Source: Caedibacter sp052030685 (lineage in GTDB: Bacteria; Pseudomonadota; Gammaproteobacteria; Francisellales; Francisellaceae). Taken from it: a stretch of DNA of 52,031 bases. Positions within the stretch are counted from its first letter, which is position 1, and each line of letters begins with the position of its first letter. Location: positions 1 to 52,031 of the forward strand of contig NZ_JBQAJM010000018.1 in NCBI RefSeq assembly GCF_052030685.1, written 5' to 3'. Position numbers and translations under genes: made by a program. This document shows positions 1 through 9,464 of the stretch, in pieces. The notes below the pieces were generated by a model. It was given only the letters and a program-made list of their open reading frames with translations. It made no database searches and was not told the DNA's origin.

Positions 1-1
1 G

Positions 2-2197
2 AATAATGCTGATCAAGTCAATCAATTGATGCTTGGATCATCGTCATCCAGTCAGCTGCAGATGTCGGATAGTTATCGTTTGGTAATAAATGGTGGCAAG
101 TCGATGGAGATTCCACTAAAGGCAAGAAACAATAGCTCATTAAGCCTTAATAATTTAACGATGAGTATTTTGCCGAATGATGGCAGCTTAGTCGCATCGA
201 CTAGTAATACTTGTGGTGCGACATTATTAGGTCGAGGTTATTGTACTAACAACTATACCTATACGGCACCGAATGCAACAACACATGAGCAAAAGCTCTA
301 TTCATTGGTCTATGGTAATACGTCAAATAATGGCAATAATAGTACAGGCACATTGTTAGGTGTTGATGTATATCCTACGGGTGGCTTTATTCCAAGTAAT
401 GCTTTGACCAATTTAATTCCTGGTGCGTCGGGTAATGTTGTCGTTGAAAATGGTGTCATGTATGTTGCGACATTAGGTCTAAGTATCTCAAAGGATAATG
501 GACAAACTTGGCAAACAGTTTCAGCACCTGAAATTGCTGATCCAAGTTCAGTGAGTAATGTTACTGTATCAGGTGATGATATTTATGTATCAACTTATGC
601 CGGTTTATCTTTATCTCACGATGGCGGCAAAACTTGGCAGACAAAAACAACAGTCGATGGCTTGCCAAGTAATTCAGTGGCTTATGTCTATGCGTCAGGT
701 GATGATGTTTACTTAGCAACAAATGCGGGATTAGCCATTTCGACAGATAAAGGAGCTACTTGGGCAACTAAGACAACGGCAGATGGTCTGACAAGTAATG
801 ATGTGAGAATGGTTACAAAGAATAATGGTGAGATTTATTTAACAACACGTAGTCCAGGAGGGGTGTCTTTTTCAACAGATGGCGGAACAACTTGGACAAC
901 CAAAACGGTAGCAGATGGGATCTTAAACGATAACCGCTCAATCTATGTTGATGGTAACAAAATTTATGTTGGCGGGTATCAAGGGTATTCAGTCTCAACT
1001 AACAATGGTAGCACCTGGACAAACTCAACATTACCACAATTACAGTATGCAGCGGTATATGGAATTTATGCCGATGGCGATGATATTTTTCTTGCCTCAG
1101 GTAATGGAATTTCTGTGTCACACGATGATGGTGTTAATTGGACGTTGGAGAATAGCTCTAATAATAATTTGCCTGGTGATTTTACGTCAGCAATCTCAAA
1201 GGTGGGTAATGTGCTATATGCAGGCACTGGCTATGCACTAGCTAAATCAACGGATAATGGTAATTCATGGCAAGTTGTATACTCGGCACCAGGTGTTTAT
1301 GCTGATAGAGTCTCATTTATTAATAACTTAAATGGCACACTTTATGCCGGCACGATATCAACGGGATTGTATATCTCTAAAGATGATGGCGTTAATTGGC
1401 AGAATTATAATTCTAAAAATGGGCTTTCAAGTGATACGGTGGATGGTGTCTGGGAGGATGCCAATTCTAACACTTTATACCTAATGGTAGGAAATGGGCA
1501 ATCCACAATTAATTATTCGCGCGATAATGGCAAAACTTGGACGCAAGTTCCTAAGGCAACCTTCAATAGTAGTGCAAATGGTGTCTATACATTAGGTAGT
1601 GATGTTTTTGTGCCAACCTATGGTGGTTTGGTTAAGTCAACTGATAATGGTAATACTTGGTCTGCACCGGATAACAGCTTTGGTAGTCAATTATATGGCA
1701 TTAGCGGCGAGGGCGATAATATTTATCTATTTGGTAATCATGGGCTTTGGGTGTCGACCGATGGCGGAACCAATTGGACGAAAAAATATAATCCAGCAAC
1801 CTATTTTGGCTCTCAAGGAGGTGTCTTTGTAAGTGGTCAGAATGTCCTCATTAATACGTGGAACTATGGTGCGGGCAAGCCAATATTGCTAATCTCGACT
1901 GATGGCGGGAACAACTGGGTATCTAAAACTGCGGTTGATTTGGGTATGCCTGCAGGGAGCTATATTGAGGGAGCAATCATTGCCAATGGTACCATTTATG
2001 TCGCAACTTGGGGGTTTGGGGTTATTTACTCTACTGATGGTGGTAATACGTGGTTGCGTAAAACAACGGACGATGGTTTGCAAGCTAATATGGTTTATCG
2101 AATAAATGCTGATGCAAGTGGTGATGTTTTCTTAGGAAACGTAGCTGGTTTTTCAATTATGAAGGTCGGTGATGAAGGTATTTTGATTCCTGAGTAA
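2..2197 (+). CDS. Asp-box (BNR/YCF48-like) beta-propeller protein, 5' partial
   Basis: The reading frame is open to the first base of the window (no stop in codons from position 2), so the TTG/ATG at 26-31 is probably not the true start and any signal peptide lies upstream. The first ~100 visible residues form a beta-rich, Asn/Ser-rich domain with a Cys pair (around CGATLLGRGYC), like the Ig-type domains of surface proteins. The rest holds 13 Asp-box motifs of the form S-x-D-x-G-x-T/N-W, for example SKDNGQTW, SHDGGKTW and STDGGNTW, spaced about 45-60 residues apart. Such boxes mark beta-propellers of sialidase, YCF48/HCF136 and sortilin type. They are structural and do not show enzyme activity, and no sialidase catalytic residues were recognised. 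Probably an exported or surface protein; the ligand is unknown. It stands apart from the next gene by about 140 bases. Confidence 0.8.
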   Translation, partial: NNADQVNQLMLGSSSSSQLQMSDSYRLVINGGKSMEIPLKARNNSSLSLNNLTMSILPNDGSLVASTSNTCGATLLGRGYCTNNYTYTAPNATTHEQKLYSLVYGNTSNNGNNSTGTLLGVDVYPTGGFIPSNALTNLIPGASGNVVVENGVMYVATLGLSISKDNGQTWQTVSAPEIADPSSVSNVTVSGDDIYVSTYAGLSLSHDGGKTWQTKTTVDGLPSNSVAYVYASGDDVYLATNAGLAISTDKGATWATKTTADGLTSNDVRMVTKNNGEIYLTTRSPGGVSFSTDGGTTWTTKTVADGILNDNRSIYVDGNKIYVGGYQGYSVSTNNGSTWTNSTLPQLQYAAVYGIYADGDDIFLASGNGISVSHDDGVNWTLENSSNNNLPGDFTSAISKVGNVLYAGTGYALAKSTDNGNSWQVVYSAPGVYADRVSFINNLNGTLYAGTISTGLYISKDDGVNWQNYNSKNGLSSDTVDGVWEDANSNTLYLMVGNGQSTINYSRDNGKTWTQVPKATFNSSANGVYTLGSDVFVPTYGGLVKSTDNGNTWSAPDNSFGSQLYGISGEGDNIYLFGNHGLWVSTDGGTNWTKKYNPATYFGSQGGVFVSGQNVLINTWNYGAGKPILLISTDGGNNWVSKTAVDLGMPAGSYIEGAIIANGTIYVATWGFGVIYSTDGGNTWLRKTTDDGLQANMVYRINADASGDVFLGNVAGFSIMKVGDEGILIPE

Positions 2198-2339
2198 AAC
2201 AAAGAATCGGTTTATGGACATTAGGCTCATACTAAAAAATCCACAGGTATAAGATAAGATGTAAGAAAGGTTTATCTTTGAGCCAAGTGAGATAAAGTTT
2301 TACAGTTTATCCTGAGTATATTAATTATAAAGGTGAAAA

Positions 2340-2762
2340 ATGGCATACATAAAGAGTTATAGTAAGACCTATAGAGATGTTACTGCTGAACAAATTTGGA
2401 CGATTTGGTCAGATATTCAAAAACGATCTCTTTGGGATGATGATACTGAGTGGGCAACGATGGATGGAGATTTTAAAACTGGTAACACTTTTCACTTTAA
2501 GCCAAAAGGCGGTCCAAAACTTAAAATGAAGTTAGTGGAGTGCACTCCTAATAAATCTTTTACTGACTATTTTCGATTGCCTTTTGGGCATCTTTATGGG
2601 GTTCATAAGATAGAAGAATTTGAGGAAGAGATTTGTATAACAACAACTATTCAGATCAAAGGCTATCTATCGTGGCTATGGCAAAAACTTTTAGGGGAAA
2701 AAATTGTTGCAACGTTACCTCGTCAGACAGAGCTTTTAGTAAAAGTTGCAAGAGAAAACTAA
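2340..2762 (+). CDS. SRPBCC (START/polyketide-cyclase-like) family protein
   Basis: A 140-residue soluble protein with the layout of the SRPBCC helix-grip fold: an N-terminal beta strand and helix (TAEQIWTIWSDIQKRSLWDDD), then alternating strands (GNTFHFKPKGG, LKMKLVECTP) and a long C-terminal helix ending near PRQTELLVKVAREN. Relatives bind hydrophobic ligands in a cavity; ligand or reaction cannot be read from the sequence. The ATG at 2340 follows an AAAGGTG ribosome site by 5 bases. It is flanked by about 140 bases upstream and about 300 downstream, so it is probably a single-gene unit. Family assignment is moderately sure; function is unknown. Confidence 0.6.
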   Translation: MAYIKSYSKTYRDVTAEQIWTIWSDIQKRSLWDDDTEWATMDGDFKTGNTFHFKPKGGPKLKMKLVECTPNKSFTDYFRLPFGHLYGVHKIEEFEEEICITTTIQIKGYLSWLWQKLLGEKIVATLPRQTELLVKVAREN

Positions 2763-3067
2763 TCGAGTAAGAAAGGGGTGTTACTAAAGAGTGTTTTAAA
2801 GTTGATGTTTCAAGGTTATATCTTGGTGCCTCTCTATGTATGTATCTCACTTTGGATTAAAAGAGCTTGGGGAAAGTTTGTCGTCAATTAGCTGAATCAT
2901 ATTGCGATTATTTAGCACTCAAGAGTCAATAATCGATATTTTGCAATTAATACATATGTTTACATATTTATGTGACTTTGCATCGTTATAGTGTCGCTAG
3001 ATCACGGGGAGTGTTGTCACTGCTTAATAATATTTAAGTGTTAAAAGAACGGTAAAGAGAAAATAAA
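2763..3067. other. Intergenic region, 305 bases
   Basis: AT-rich stretch between the SRPBCC gene and an outer-membrane protein gene. It contains a 37-codon open frame (GTG at 2778 to TAG at 2891) with a hydrophobic middle, but the purine-rich stretch lies too close to that start to be a good ribosome site, so I do not call it a gene. A promoter for the downstream gene must lie in its 3' half; no clear -35/-10 pair stands out. No RNA gene or repeat recognised. Confidence 0.4.
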
Positions 3068-3607
3068 ATGGTGTCAAAAGTAATGATGATTTGTGGATTG
3101 CTAATCTTTTTTGTAATGAGCAATGCCAGAACCATGCTTGTAAATAATCATCCAGTAACAGATGGTTTTAAACTAGCTATTGGCAATGGTTACTGGAGTA
3201 TGCGCCAGAATGAAGCGGATATTTTAATCCAGACCTATAATACCGATCGCAGTGATTACTACGTGCAAGATCTTGATTATGGCTGGATGTTTAGTGCTGA
3301 TAATTGGCAATCTGTGCATTATGGCGTAGGTATTAGACTTTACAATTTTATCAAAAGCAATGGTAATGCGGTTTTGCCGGTTCCCGAGCTGTACTTTAGT
3401 AAACACTTTAATCAAAACTTAAGCCTTGTGGCTAATTTAGGGAGCTTACTTTATTTGTATGATATTGGTTTAGGCGGTGCTTATAACCTAAATCGCCATT
3501 TGTCGGTCAACGTTCAAGCGCAATATATGCCAAGTATCGCGATAATGGGGCATAACCATAATATTAATGGTCTAGGCGCTCTAGTTGGATTGACGTGGAT
3601 GGCTTAA
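3068..3607 (+). CDS. Small outer-membrane beta-barrel protein (YfaZ/PagL-like size)
   Basis: A 179-residue protein with a short hydrophobic N-terminus (VMMICGLLIFFVMSNA), read as a Sec signal peptide with cleavage near SNA-RT. The rest is made of amphipathic beta strands rich in aromatic residues and Gly (FKLAIGNGYWSM, VHYGVGIRLYNF, VPELYFSKHF, YDIGLGGAYNL, SVNVQAQYMPS, GALVGLTW), as expected for an 8-stranded barrel. The strand-turn pattern near the end (GGAYNLNRHLSVNVQAQYMPS) recalls YfaZ-type proteins, but no catalytic motif of the lipid A deacylase PagL is evident. A purine-rich AAGAG precedes the ATG by about 9 bases. Role unknown. Confidence 0.55.
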   Translation: MVSKVMMICGLLIFFVMSNARTMLVNNHPVTDGFKLAIGNGYWSMRQNEADILIQTYNTDRSDYYVQDLDYGWMFSADNWQSVHYGVGIRLYNFIKSNGNAVLPVPELYFSKHFNQNLSLVANLGSLLYLYDIGLGGAYNLNRHLSVNVQAQYMPSIAIMGHNHNINGLGALVGLTWMA

Positions 3608-3668
3608 GGTCATTAAACCACCATTGTGATAGATAAGGTTGATGAAGTGTAGACGCAAGGCTGTATCG

Positions 3669-3956
3669 ATGGGAAAAAATAAGGAATGTTTTATTCAGTA
3701 CGCTAAAAATGTACACCAGTGTTCAGTAAGTGAATTGTTAGATGACTTTGCTGCAGCAGGTATTACTGCTCAGCAAGCATCTCAATTAACAGGATATGCA
3801 GTTTCAACGATTAATAAGTATTTGCGTAAACATCGGATCAAATTGATCAATGAACACTTGAAATCAGTTTATGAAAAGCCCTCAGTATTTGAGGAAAACT
3901 TTTATAAAGCAGAAGTGAATGTTTTTAATTTTTTAAGTAAATCGTGGAATCGTTAA
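3669..3956 (+). CDS. Small helix-turn-helix protein
   Basis: From the ATG at 3669 the product is 95 residues; starts at 3639 (TTG) or 3642 (ATG) would add 9-10 residues. The 3669 start is preferred because AAGG lies 8 bases upstream. Residues about 26-60 (VSELLDDFAAAGITAQQASQLTGYAVSTINKYLRKHRIKL) read as a helix-turn-helix: ITAQQASQLTGYAVSTINKYL has the usual A..a...G.s..tv..yl pattern. The C-terminal third is acidic/aromatic (EENFYKAEVNVFNFLSKSW) and may be a dimer surface. It lies between two outer-membrane protein genes, 12 bases before the ATG at 3969 and 24 before the preferred downstream start. It could regulate the neighbouring surface genes, but nothing shows this directly. Confidence 0.5.
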   Translation: MGKNKECFIQYAKNVHQCSVSELLDDFAAAGITAQQASQLTGYAVSTINKYLRKHRIKLINEHLKSVYEKPSVFEENFYKAEVNVFNFLSKSWNR

Positions 3957-3980
3957 AAAGCATTAATTATGGGGGTGCTT

Positions 3981-4607
3981 ATGAAAAAATTAATATCAGT
4001 AATGGGATTTGCGCTATCAACAATTGCGATGGCAAATGCAAATGGACATCAAGCAATGGCTCAAAGTGGATTAACTCTTGGTGTTGAGGGTGGTTATGGT
4101 CAAATTACTGGATCATTGTGGGATCAAAGTAGTTTGGATAAAAAATCAGGTGGAGCAATTGGCAGTATTGACCTTGGAGGGCAATATGCAGTTAACTCAT
4201 GGCTAGCATTAGGCATACAGACCAATCTTATGTATGGACATAAATTACTAAGTTATGGAAGTGATGATATCGATTACAAAGCAACGTTTGCTTTGCCAAT
4301 TCAGTTAACCGCACAAGTTGTTTTGCCAGTTGGTATGAATTTGTTAGCGGGTGTGGGGATGGCGTATATTGTCCAAAGAGTGACCTATGGTAGTGGCGCA
4401 AATCAAGATGATGAACTGGGTAAAAAATGGAATCCTGTCGTAAGTATTGGCATTGGTTATCAAGTGACATCAAGATTTAATATTTTTGCAAAATATCAAT
4501 ATATCTGGGGCAAGAAAGACAAGGCAGTATTCCCTCAAGCGGGACAAAATAATACTAATCCAATTCAAGCATTTACGCTTGGGGTTAGTTATACGTTTGG
4601 GGTTTAG
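3981..4607 (+). CDS. Outer-membrane beta-barrel protein (OmpW/OmpX/Opa-like fold)
   Basis: From the ATG at 3981 the protein is 208 residues. This start gives a clean signal peptide (MKKLISVMGFALSTIAMANA) and has GGGGGTG 4 bases upstream; the ATG at 3969 would put four residues before the Lys pair. The mature part shows repeated barrel strands (LTLGVEGGYGQITG, GSIDLGGQYAVNSWLALGIQTNLMYGH, LPIQLTAQVVLPVGMNLLAGVGMAYIV, VVSIGIGYQVTSRFNIFAKYQYIWG) and ends in the typical beta-signal AFTLGVSYTFGV with a near-terminal aromatic. This is the outer membrane protein beta-barrel type seen in OmpX- or OmpA-barrel-like adhesion/immune-evasion proteins. It ends 57 bases before the secreted RTX-like gene but is probably a separate unit. 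Confidence 0.65.
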   Translation: MKKLISVMGFALSTIAMANANGHQAMAQSGLTLGVEGGYGQITGSLWDQSSLDKKSGGAIGSIDLGGQYAVNSWLALGIQTNLMYGHKLLSYGSDDIDYKATFALPIQLTAQVVLPVGMNLLAGVGMAYIVQRVTYGSGANQDDELGKKWNPVVSIGIGYQVTSRFNIFAKYQYIWGKKDKAVFPQAGQNNTNPIQAFTLGVSYTFGV

Positions 4608-4664
4608 TTTTTTTAGTGTTTAAAGTATAGATTTTACATTTTTATAAACGTGGGGAGCGTTCAA

Positions 4665-7600
4665 ATGAGTGAACATATTACGGAGAAAGCGTTGCAAAAT
4701 CCCTCTTTGCAAAAGGTGGTGTTGTTAAAAACATTTCAAGACAACCATTTGCCTATTGATTTTGCGCACGCCAAGTTTGCGCTAGATGGTCAGGATGTTT
4801 TGATCGAAGCACAGAATGGCGAGGTTTATCATCTTGTCTTTGGTGGGCAGCTTGCGAGTCTAGACAAAAAAGCATTTGAACTGGACTTTTCCGATGGTAA
4901 GACGCTAACGGCGCAACAGGTACTAGATATTGCCTCTGCCAATATCATTAATACAGATGGTCACCTAACACATGAGAAGACTCAGCAAGATATAACACAA
5001 AACCATGAACAGACCAAAGTTTATGTGATTGATGAGACAGCAAGTGCAGAAAGCCAATCAAATGAAGATGGAAGTAACCTGCAAAGTGATGTCAATGAAA
5101 CAATCAATAATATGCTTTCAGAGACTTCACAGGAGGCTGATAATACTAACCACATTACAGCGACAAATGTTCCGGTTGTTGAAGCGCAAAGCCAAAATAA
5201 TAGTCATAGTGAAACCTCGCAAAACAATGATCCGACAGTGTCACCAAAGCTAACCGTATCACCTGATTTAAACATGTATATTCCGCAGCCGAGATATAAT
5301 GATGCAAATCATACGGTTACGGTGGGAGGTCCAGATCAATCTTTGGGACAAAAAGCGCAATTAGCGCCTGTGGTATTGGATCTGTCTCAATCTCATCATG
5401 GCTGGACGGTTGATGCTAATCAAGCCGGATCATCTAAACAAGAAACAAATTTACAAAAAATCTTTGAGCTGCCTGCAGGTTCCGAGATTAGCAGTATCAC
5501 AGGTAGTGGGTCATCCAATATAACAATAATCACGCGTGATATGCAGCCTGATCTATCAAAAAACCAATTTGCCATAGATTATGATACGTCTGATACGAGT
5601 GCACATAAAATTATTACCATTCACTTTAGCCCTGCTGATAAACAAGGGCGTACTGAATATGTTATTAAACTCGATATTACTGATAATCCATATCAGACAA
5701 CAGATGGTGATGGTACTTTTATGCTCGGTACTCATCCAAATGCTCAAGAAATCACTGGCAGTCAATTTGATGACATTATCTTAGCTTCAGACCGAGGTAG
5801 TGATAGTTATGATGGTGGCGCCGGTAATGATACGGTTGATTACAGCAATCATCTTAATGGTGTGACGATTACTGGAACAGATAACGGCGTGAATAGCTTT
5901 AGTGGTGCTTTTAATAACGGTATAGAAAAAGTTGAACAAACATTAAAAAATATTGAAGTTATTAAAGGAAGTTCAGCGTCAGATACATTTATCAGTAGTA
6001 CAACAACCAAAGCTACCTTTGCAGCGGGTAAAGGTGATGATCATTTTGTGTCTCATGGGGGTGAAGTTGTTTTTGATGGTGGTCAAGATAGTGACACGGT
6101 TGATTACAGTGCTTTGGGTGCCAAAAATACCGGGGTTAGCTTTGATCTAAAGCATATCGACTTTGTATCGACTAACCCTGTCAATTCAACAGAAGCTGTT
6201 GATGGCATTGTCGTTGATCTTAACAATGGCACTATTATGCATAGTGGTAACAAGCAAGATCATATTGACAATGTCGAGCAATATATTGGCACAAATCATA
6301 ACGATCAATTCATCACGAGTGCCTCAGATGATAATATAAGTACAGGCAAAGGTATTGACGAGGTCATTGGCAGTCAAGGTAATGATCATATTAGCTTTGG
6401 TGGTTTGGGTAAGATCGATTATTCAGGATTGAATGATGTAACCAATATCACAGTTGATGGCAATGAAATGTCAGTAGATAAGCGCTCTGCATCAAATACA
6501 TCAATCGGAAGTGATACCGTCAATGGCGCTGTTAATGAAGTTGTCATCGGTGAACTAGGTGGCGAAATCCACATTAATAATAATGGTGATTTAACGGTTG
6601 TTGGCGGAGGCAATGCGTCACATAATACCTTTTTTGCTGATGGTGCGCATACGGCATTTATTGGTGGCGGCAGTGGTGATCATTCTAATGCAACTAATGT
6701 TTATAATATAGGACAAAACAAGTCAGCAAATGCTTATATCGAAGGGCATGGTAAAACTAATACGATCAACTACTATAGTGGTGTAGCCGATTTCAAAGGG
6801 GATGCCAATAGCATAAACGATACGATTAATATCATGCTTGATAGCGGCACAAACAATGATATCGATCTAAAGTTATATGCACAAACTTCTGAAGTCAATA
6901 TCAGTGCGGCGCAGTCAGGAAGCGACGGCAGTATTGCCATTGAAAGCTATCAAGGTGTAACAACTGTTCACAATAGTTTTTATGCTGGCATGCAACCTGT
7001 TAATTATATAGTTCACGGAGGACAGTTGATCATAGATTATTCGGATCCTTCGGTCAGTCATGATGTGACTACTTTGGATGTTAATCTAAAAAGCGGTGTG
7101 ATCGATTCAGATCAAGGTGTCTTAGGCATTTTACAAAGTGGTCAATTAACTGAAATTAAGGGCTTAAATACAGGGAACACTACGTTTACACAAGGCAATT
7201 ATGGTTTTGACGCGGTAGCTTATGGTGATAATAACACCTTTATTCTCAGCGGTGCTTATGGCATGTCCATTAACGGTGGTGCTGTTGGCAGTCATAACAA
7301 TACAGTCGATTTATCAGAAGTCGGGAATGTTGGTTTAAATGTTGATCTGCAAAATGGGATAATCACCGATAATAGCGGTTCATATTTAGCCAATAAAGTA
7401 ACACATATTCAGAACATTATAGGTACACAAAAAGGTAATGCGACCTACCGTTTATCAGACAACTATGATGGACAATTAACTTTACAAGGACAAAACAATG
7501 TAGTTGTCTCAACCAAGGGCAATAATGCCAATTATCAGCAGCACTCAGAAGGAGCGATGGGTAATTTCAATTTTAATAATCAGATAAGTTATGATAATCA

Positions 7601-9440
7601 AGACGCTCATATTACCATGACCGATTTGGGGACAATCACTAAAGCAGGTGGAGGTGTCGATACTTTCGAAGCGAGTACTGGCTCAGCGCCACATGTTACA
7701 TTTACCGATATCATAGGCAGTCAATATGATGATGTTTTTCATCTGAAAAATCATTACACAGGTGATGATTATAACCGAACATCAGGTGTGACCTATCAGA
7801 TCAATGGTGGCAAAGGTGATGATATTTTCTCTTATGAGGATGGCTCTTATGGAAACTATAACTTGGCAGGTGGTGATGGTAATGATGAGATTATATTTAG
7901 TGGAACTAATACTAATACTAGCCAGATAACTATTAATGGTCAGCATCAAGGGACTTTCTATAGTGTAGGTGGTTATAATTCCAGTCAATTTAACGCGATT
8001 GAAAAAATCACTTTTCATACAAATTATAACTATCTTAATATAAATGCGGCTAACGCCAATCTAAACATTGATGCAACGTACGCTGGCATGAGTCTTGTCG
8101 ATATTCATGCGATGGTAGGTAACAACGTATTTGATATGCCAGATTATGAGGTGGTAAGTTTTGATTATCTTAGTGGAGGTGGATTGACTGGTTCTGTATT
8201 GTCATATTCTAAAATGAATGATGCGCTAACGATTGATTTAAATAATGATTTAGTCACTGATCAACGAACCGCTGTTAATGATGAGATTCATCATGTGCGT
8301 AGAGTACAAGGTGGGCATGGTGATGATACGATTAAGGGATATAATAATGCCGATAACTTTGTATATGCAGGAGCAGGTAATGATACCTATAACTTTAATA
8401 ATGCAGGACACAAAAATTATTACGAAATTGACATTGGGGTTAATCAGTACCTAGGGCAAGGGCAGCATGACTATAATACATTTAACAATGGTTCAACAAA
8501 TTACTTTCAAAAGTTAACCGTTGACTTAAGAGCTGTAGCGGGCAAAGAGTCTATTACCAAGGATTATGCGTATGGGGCTGATGGTAGCGATACAATCAAT
8601 GGTCATCTAGATGTATTGAACTTTAATGCTGGAAGTTATGCTAATGGTAGTCTTAAGACCTTTGATTTTTATGGTAGCGACAGCGAGTCTAGCCTTTTGA
8701 ATTATTCTAACTCTAATGTTAGTTTAGATAGTCATATCTATTTTGGTAATGCCAAGCTTGATCTTTCCATTAAGTCATACAATGGAGGATCATATCAGCA
8801 GAATATGACGGTTGATTTTAGCCGCTTAAATCAGGAGATTGATTTTCATTTAGATGGTAAAGGAGGTAATACTTATAGCGTTGACACAGGAGGAGTGAGC
8901 GACAATATCTCTCAAAATGGACAGTTACAATCAGAATTTGATGTTATTGGCACAAAATATGATGATGTATTTGATTTCTCTTCTTTGGCAAGTTTAGAAA
9001 AACGCTTTGGTCAGAGCAGCAATAGCTTTGATGCAGGCAATGGTGATGATACGCTGCGCTTGAATCGTCAGATACATGTTAATAAGGACTTGAATGTTGA
9101 AGATTTATTTGAAGACTTTCACAACTTTGAAACATTCGATATCAAAAACATGATCAAGGATGGCGGAGCTGGCAATACCTGGACATTTGATTTAGATAAC
9201 TTCATTCATCAGCATCGCACAGATACCAATAATCATTATGAACTTGATGTTGATAACTTCTCAGATATTGCTTGGCTACACGGCGGTTCTTTCACGCAAA
9301 TTGACAGAACGCATTATCAATATAATGCAAATGGCAAAACCATCGATGTGTATAGTCAGCGTAATACGGTTTCAGAACATAGTAATGAACATCATAGTTC
9401 AGTGGATAATACACATCATGATGCGGCTATCGCAGGTTGA
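4665..9440 (+). CDS. Large RTX-like secreted protein/adhesin, presumed type I secretion substrate
   Basis: Product of 1591 residues from the ATG at 4665, chosen because GGGGAG lies 7 bases upstream; a GTG at 4650 would add five residues. There is no N-terminal Sec signal. Residues 1-100 form a compact alpha/beta domain (KFALDGQDVLIEAQNGEVYHL, then SDGKTLTAQQVLDIA). An acidic Gln/Asn/Ser-rich linker follows to about residue 200. Scattered RTX-type calcium-binding nonapeptides occur at about 383 (GGAGNDTVDYS), 470, 1047 (GGKGDDIFSYE), 1068 (GGDGNDEI), 1216 (GGHGDDTIKG), 1236 (AGAGNDTYNF) and 1457 (AGNGDDTLRL), with several G-T/S-x-x-D-D variants. The last 25 residues are His-rich (EHSNEHHSSVDNTHHDAA), which is odd for a type I signal. 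The gene heads an operon with channel and TolC-like genes, so secretion by the adjacent system is inferred. No enzyme domain seen; an adhesin or matrix protein is most likely. Confidence 0.75.
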   Translation: MSEHITEKALQNPSLQKVVLLKTFQDNHLPIDFAHAKFALDGQDVLIEAQNGEVYHLVFGGQLASLDKKAFELDFSDGKTLTAQQVLDIASANIINTDGHLTHEKTQQDITQNHEQTKVYVIDETASAESQSNEDGSNLQSDVNETINNMLSETSQEADNTNHITATNVPVVEAQSQNNSHSETSQNNDPTVSPKLTVSPDLNMYIPQPRYNDANHTVTVGGPDQSLGQKAQLAPVVLDLSQSHHGWTVDANQAGSSKQETNLQKIFELPAGSEISSITGSGSSNITIITRDMQPDLSKNQFAIDYDTSDTSAHKIITIHFSPADKQGRTEYVIKLDITDNPYQTTDGDGTFMLGTHPNAQEITGSQFDDIILASDRGSDSYDGGAGNDTVDYSNHLNGVTITGTDNGVNSFSGAFNNGIEKVEQTLKNIEVIKGSSASDTFISSTTTKATFAAGKGDDHFVSHGGEVVFDGGQDSDTVDYSALGAKNTGVSFDLKHIDFVSTNPVNSTEAVDGIVVDLNNGTIMHSGNKQDHIDNVEQYIGTNHNDQFITSASDDNISTGKGIDEVIGSQGNDHISFGGLGKIDYSGLNDVTNITVDGNEMSVDKRSASNTSIGSDTVNGAVNEVVIGELGGEIHINNNGDLTVVGGGNASHNTFFADGAHTAFIGGGSGDHSNATNVYNIGQNKSANAYIEGHGKTNTINYYSGVADFKGDANSINDTINIMLDSGTNNDIDLKLYAQTSEVNISAAQSGSDGSIAIESYQGVTTVHNSFYAGMQPVNYIVHGGQLIIDYSDPSVSHDVTTLDVNLKSGVIDSDQGVLGILQSGQLTEIKGLNTGNTTFTQGNYGFDAVAYGDNNTFILSGAYGMSINGGAVGSHNNTVDLSEVGNVGLNVDLQNGIITDNSGSYLANKVTHIQNIIGTQKGNATYRLSDNYDGQLTLQGQNNVVVSTKGNNANYQQHSEGAMGNFNFNNQISYDNQDAHITMTDLGTITKAGGGVDTFEASTGSAPHVTFTDIIGSQYDDVFHLKNHYTGDDYNRTSGVTYQINGGKGDDIFSYEDGSYGNYNLAGGDGNDEIIFSGTNTNTSQITINGQHQGTFYSVGGYNSSQFNAIEKITFHTNYNYLNINAANANLNIDATYAGMSLVDIHAMVGNNVFDMPDYEVVSFDYLSGGGLTGSVLSYSKMNDALTIDLNNDLVTDQRTAVNDEIHHVRRVQGGHGDDTIKGYNNADNFVYAGAGNDTYNFNNAGHKNYYEIDIGVNQYLGQGQHDYNTFNNGSTNYFQKLTVDLRAVAGKESITKDYAYGADGSDTINGHLDVLNFNAGSYANGSLKTFDFYGSDSESSLLNYSNSNVSLDSHIYFGNAKLDLSIKSYNGGSYQQNMTVDFSRLNQEIDFHLDGKGGNTYSVDTGGVSDNISQNGQLQSEFDVIGTKYDDVFDFSSLASLEKRFGQSSNSFDAGNGDDTLRLNRQIHVNKDLNVEDLFEDFHNFETFDIKNMIKDGGAGNTWTFDLDNFIHQHRTDTNNHYELDVDNFSDIAWLHGGSFTQIDRTHYQYNANGKTIDVYSQRNTVSEHSNEHHSSVDNTHHDAAIAG

Positions 9441-9464
9441 TTTGATTGATAAAAGGTAAATACA

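Noticed and set aside
2..2197. Sialidase activity for the Asp-box protein
   Set aside because: Asp boxes are structural; no sialidase arginine triad or FRIP motif was seen.
2778..2891. 37-codon GTG frame with a hydrophobic middle in the 2763-3067 gap
   Set aside because: The purine-rich stretch is directly against the start, with no proper ribosome-site spacing, and no recognisable family; too weak to call a gene.
5029..9459. Several open frames of 60-80 codons on both strands inside the RTX-like gene
   Set aside because: They are shadows of the long frame, without ribosome sites or recognisable products.
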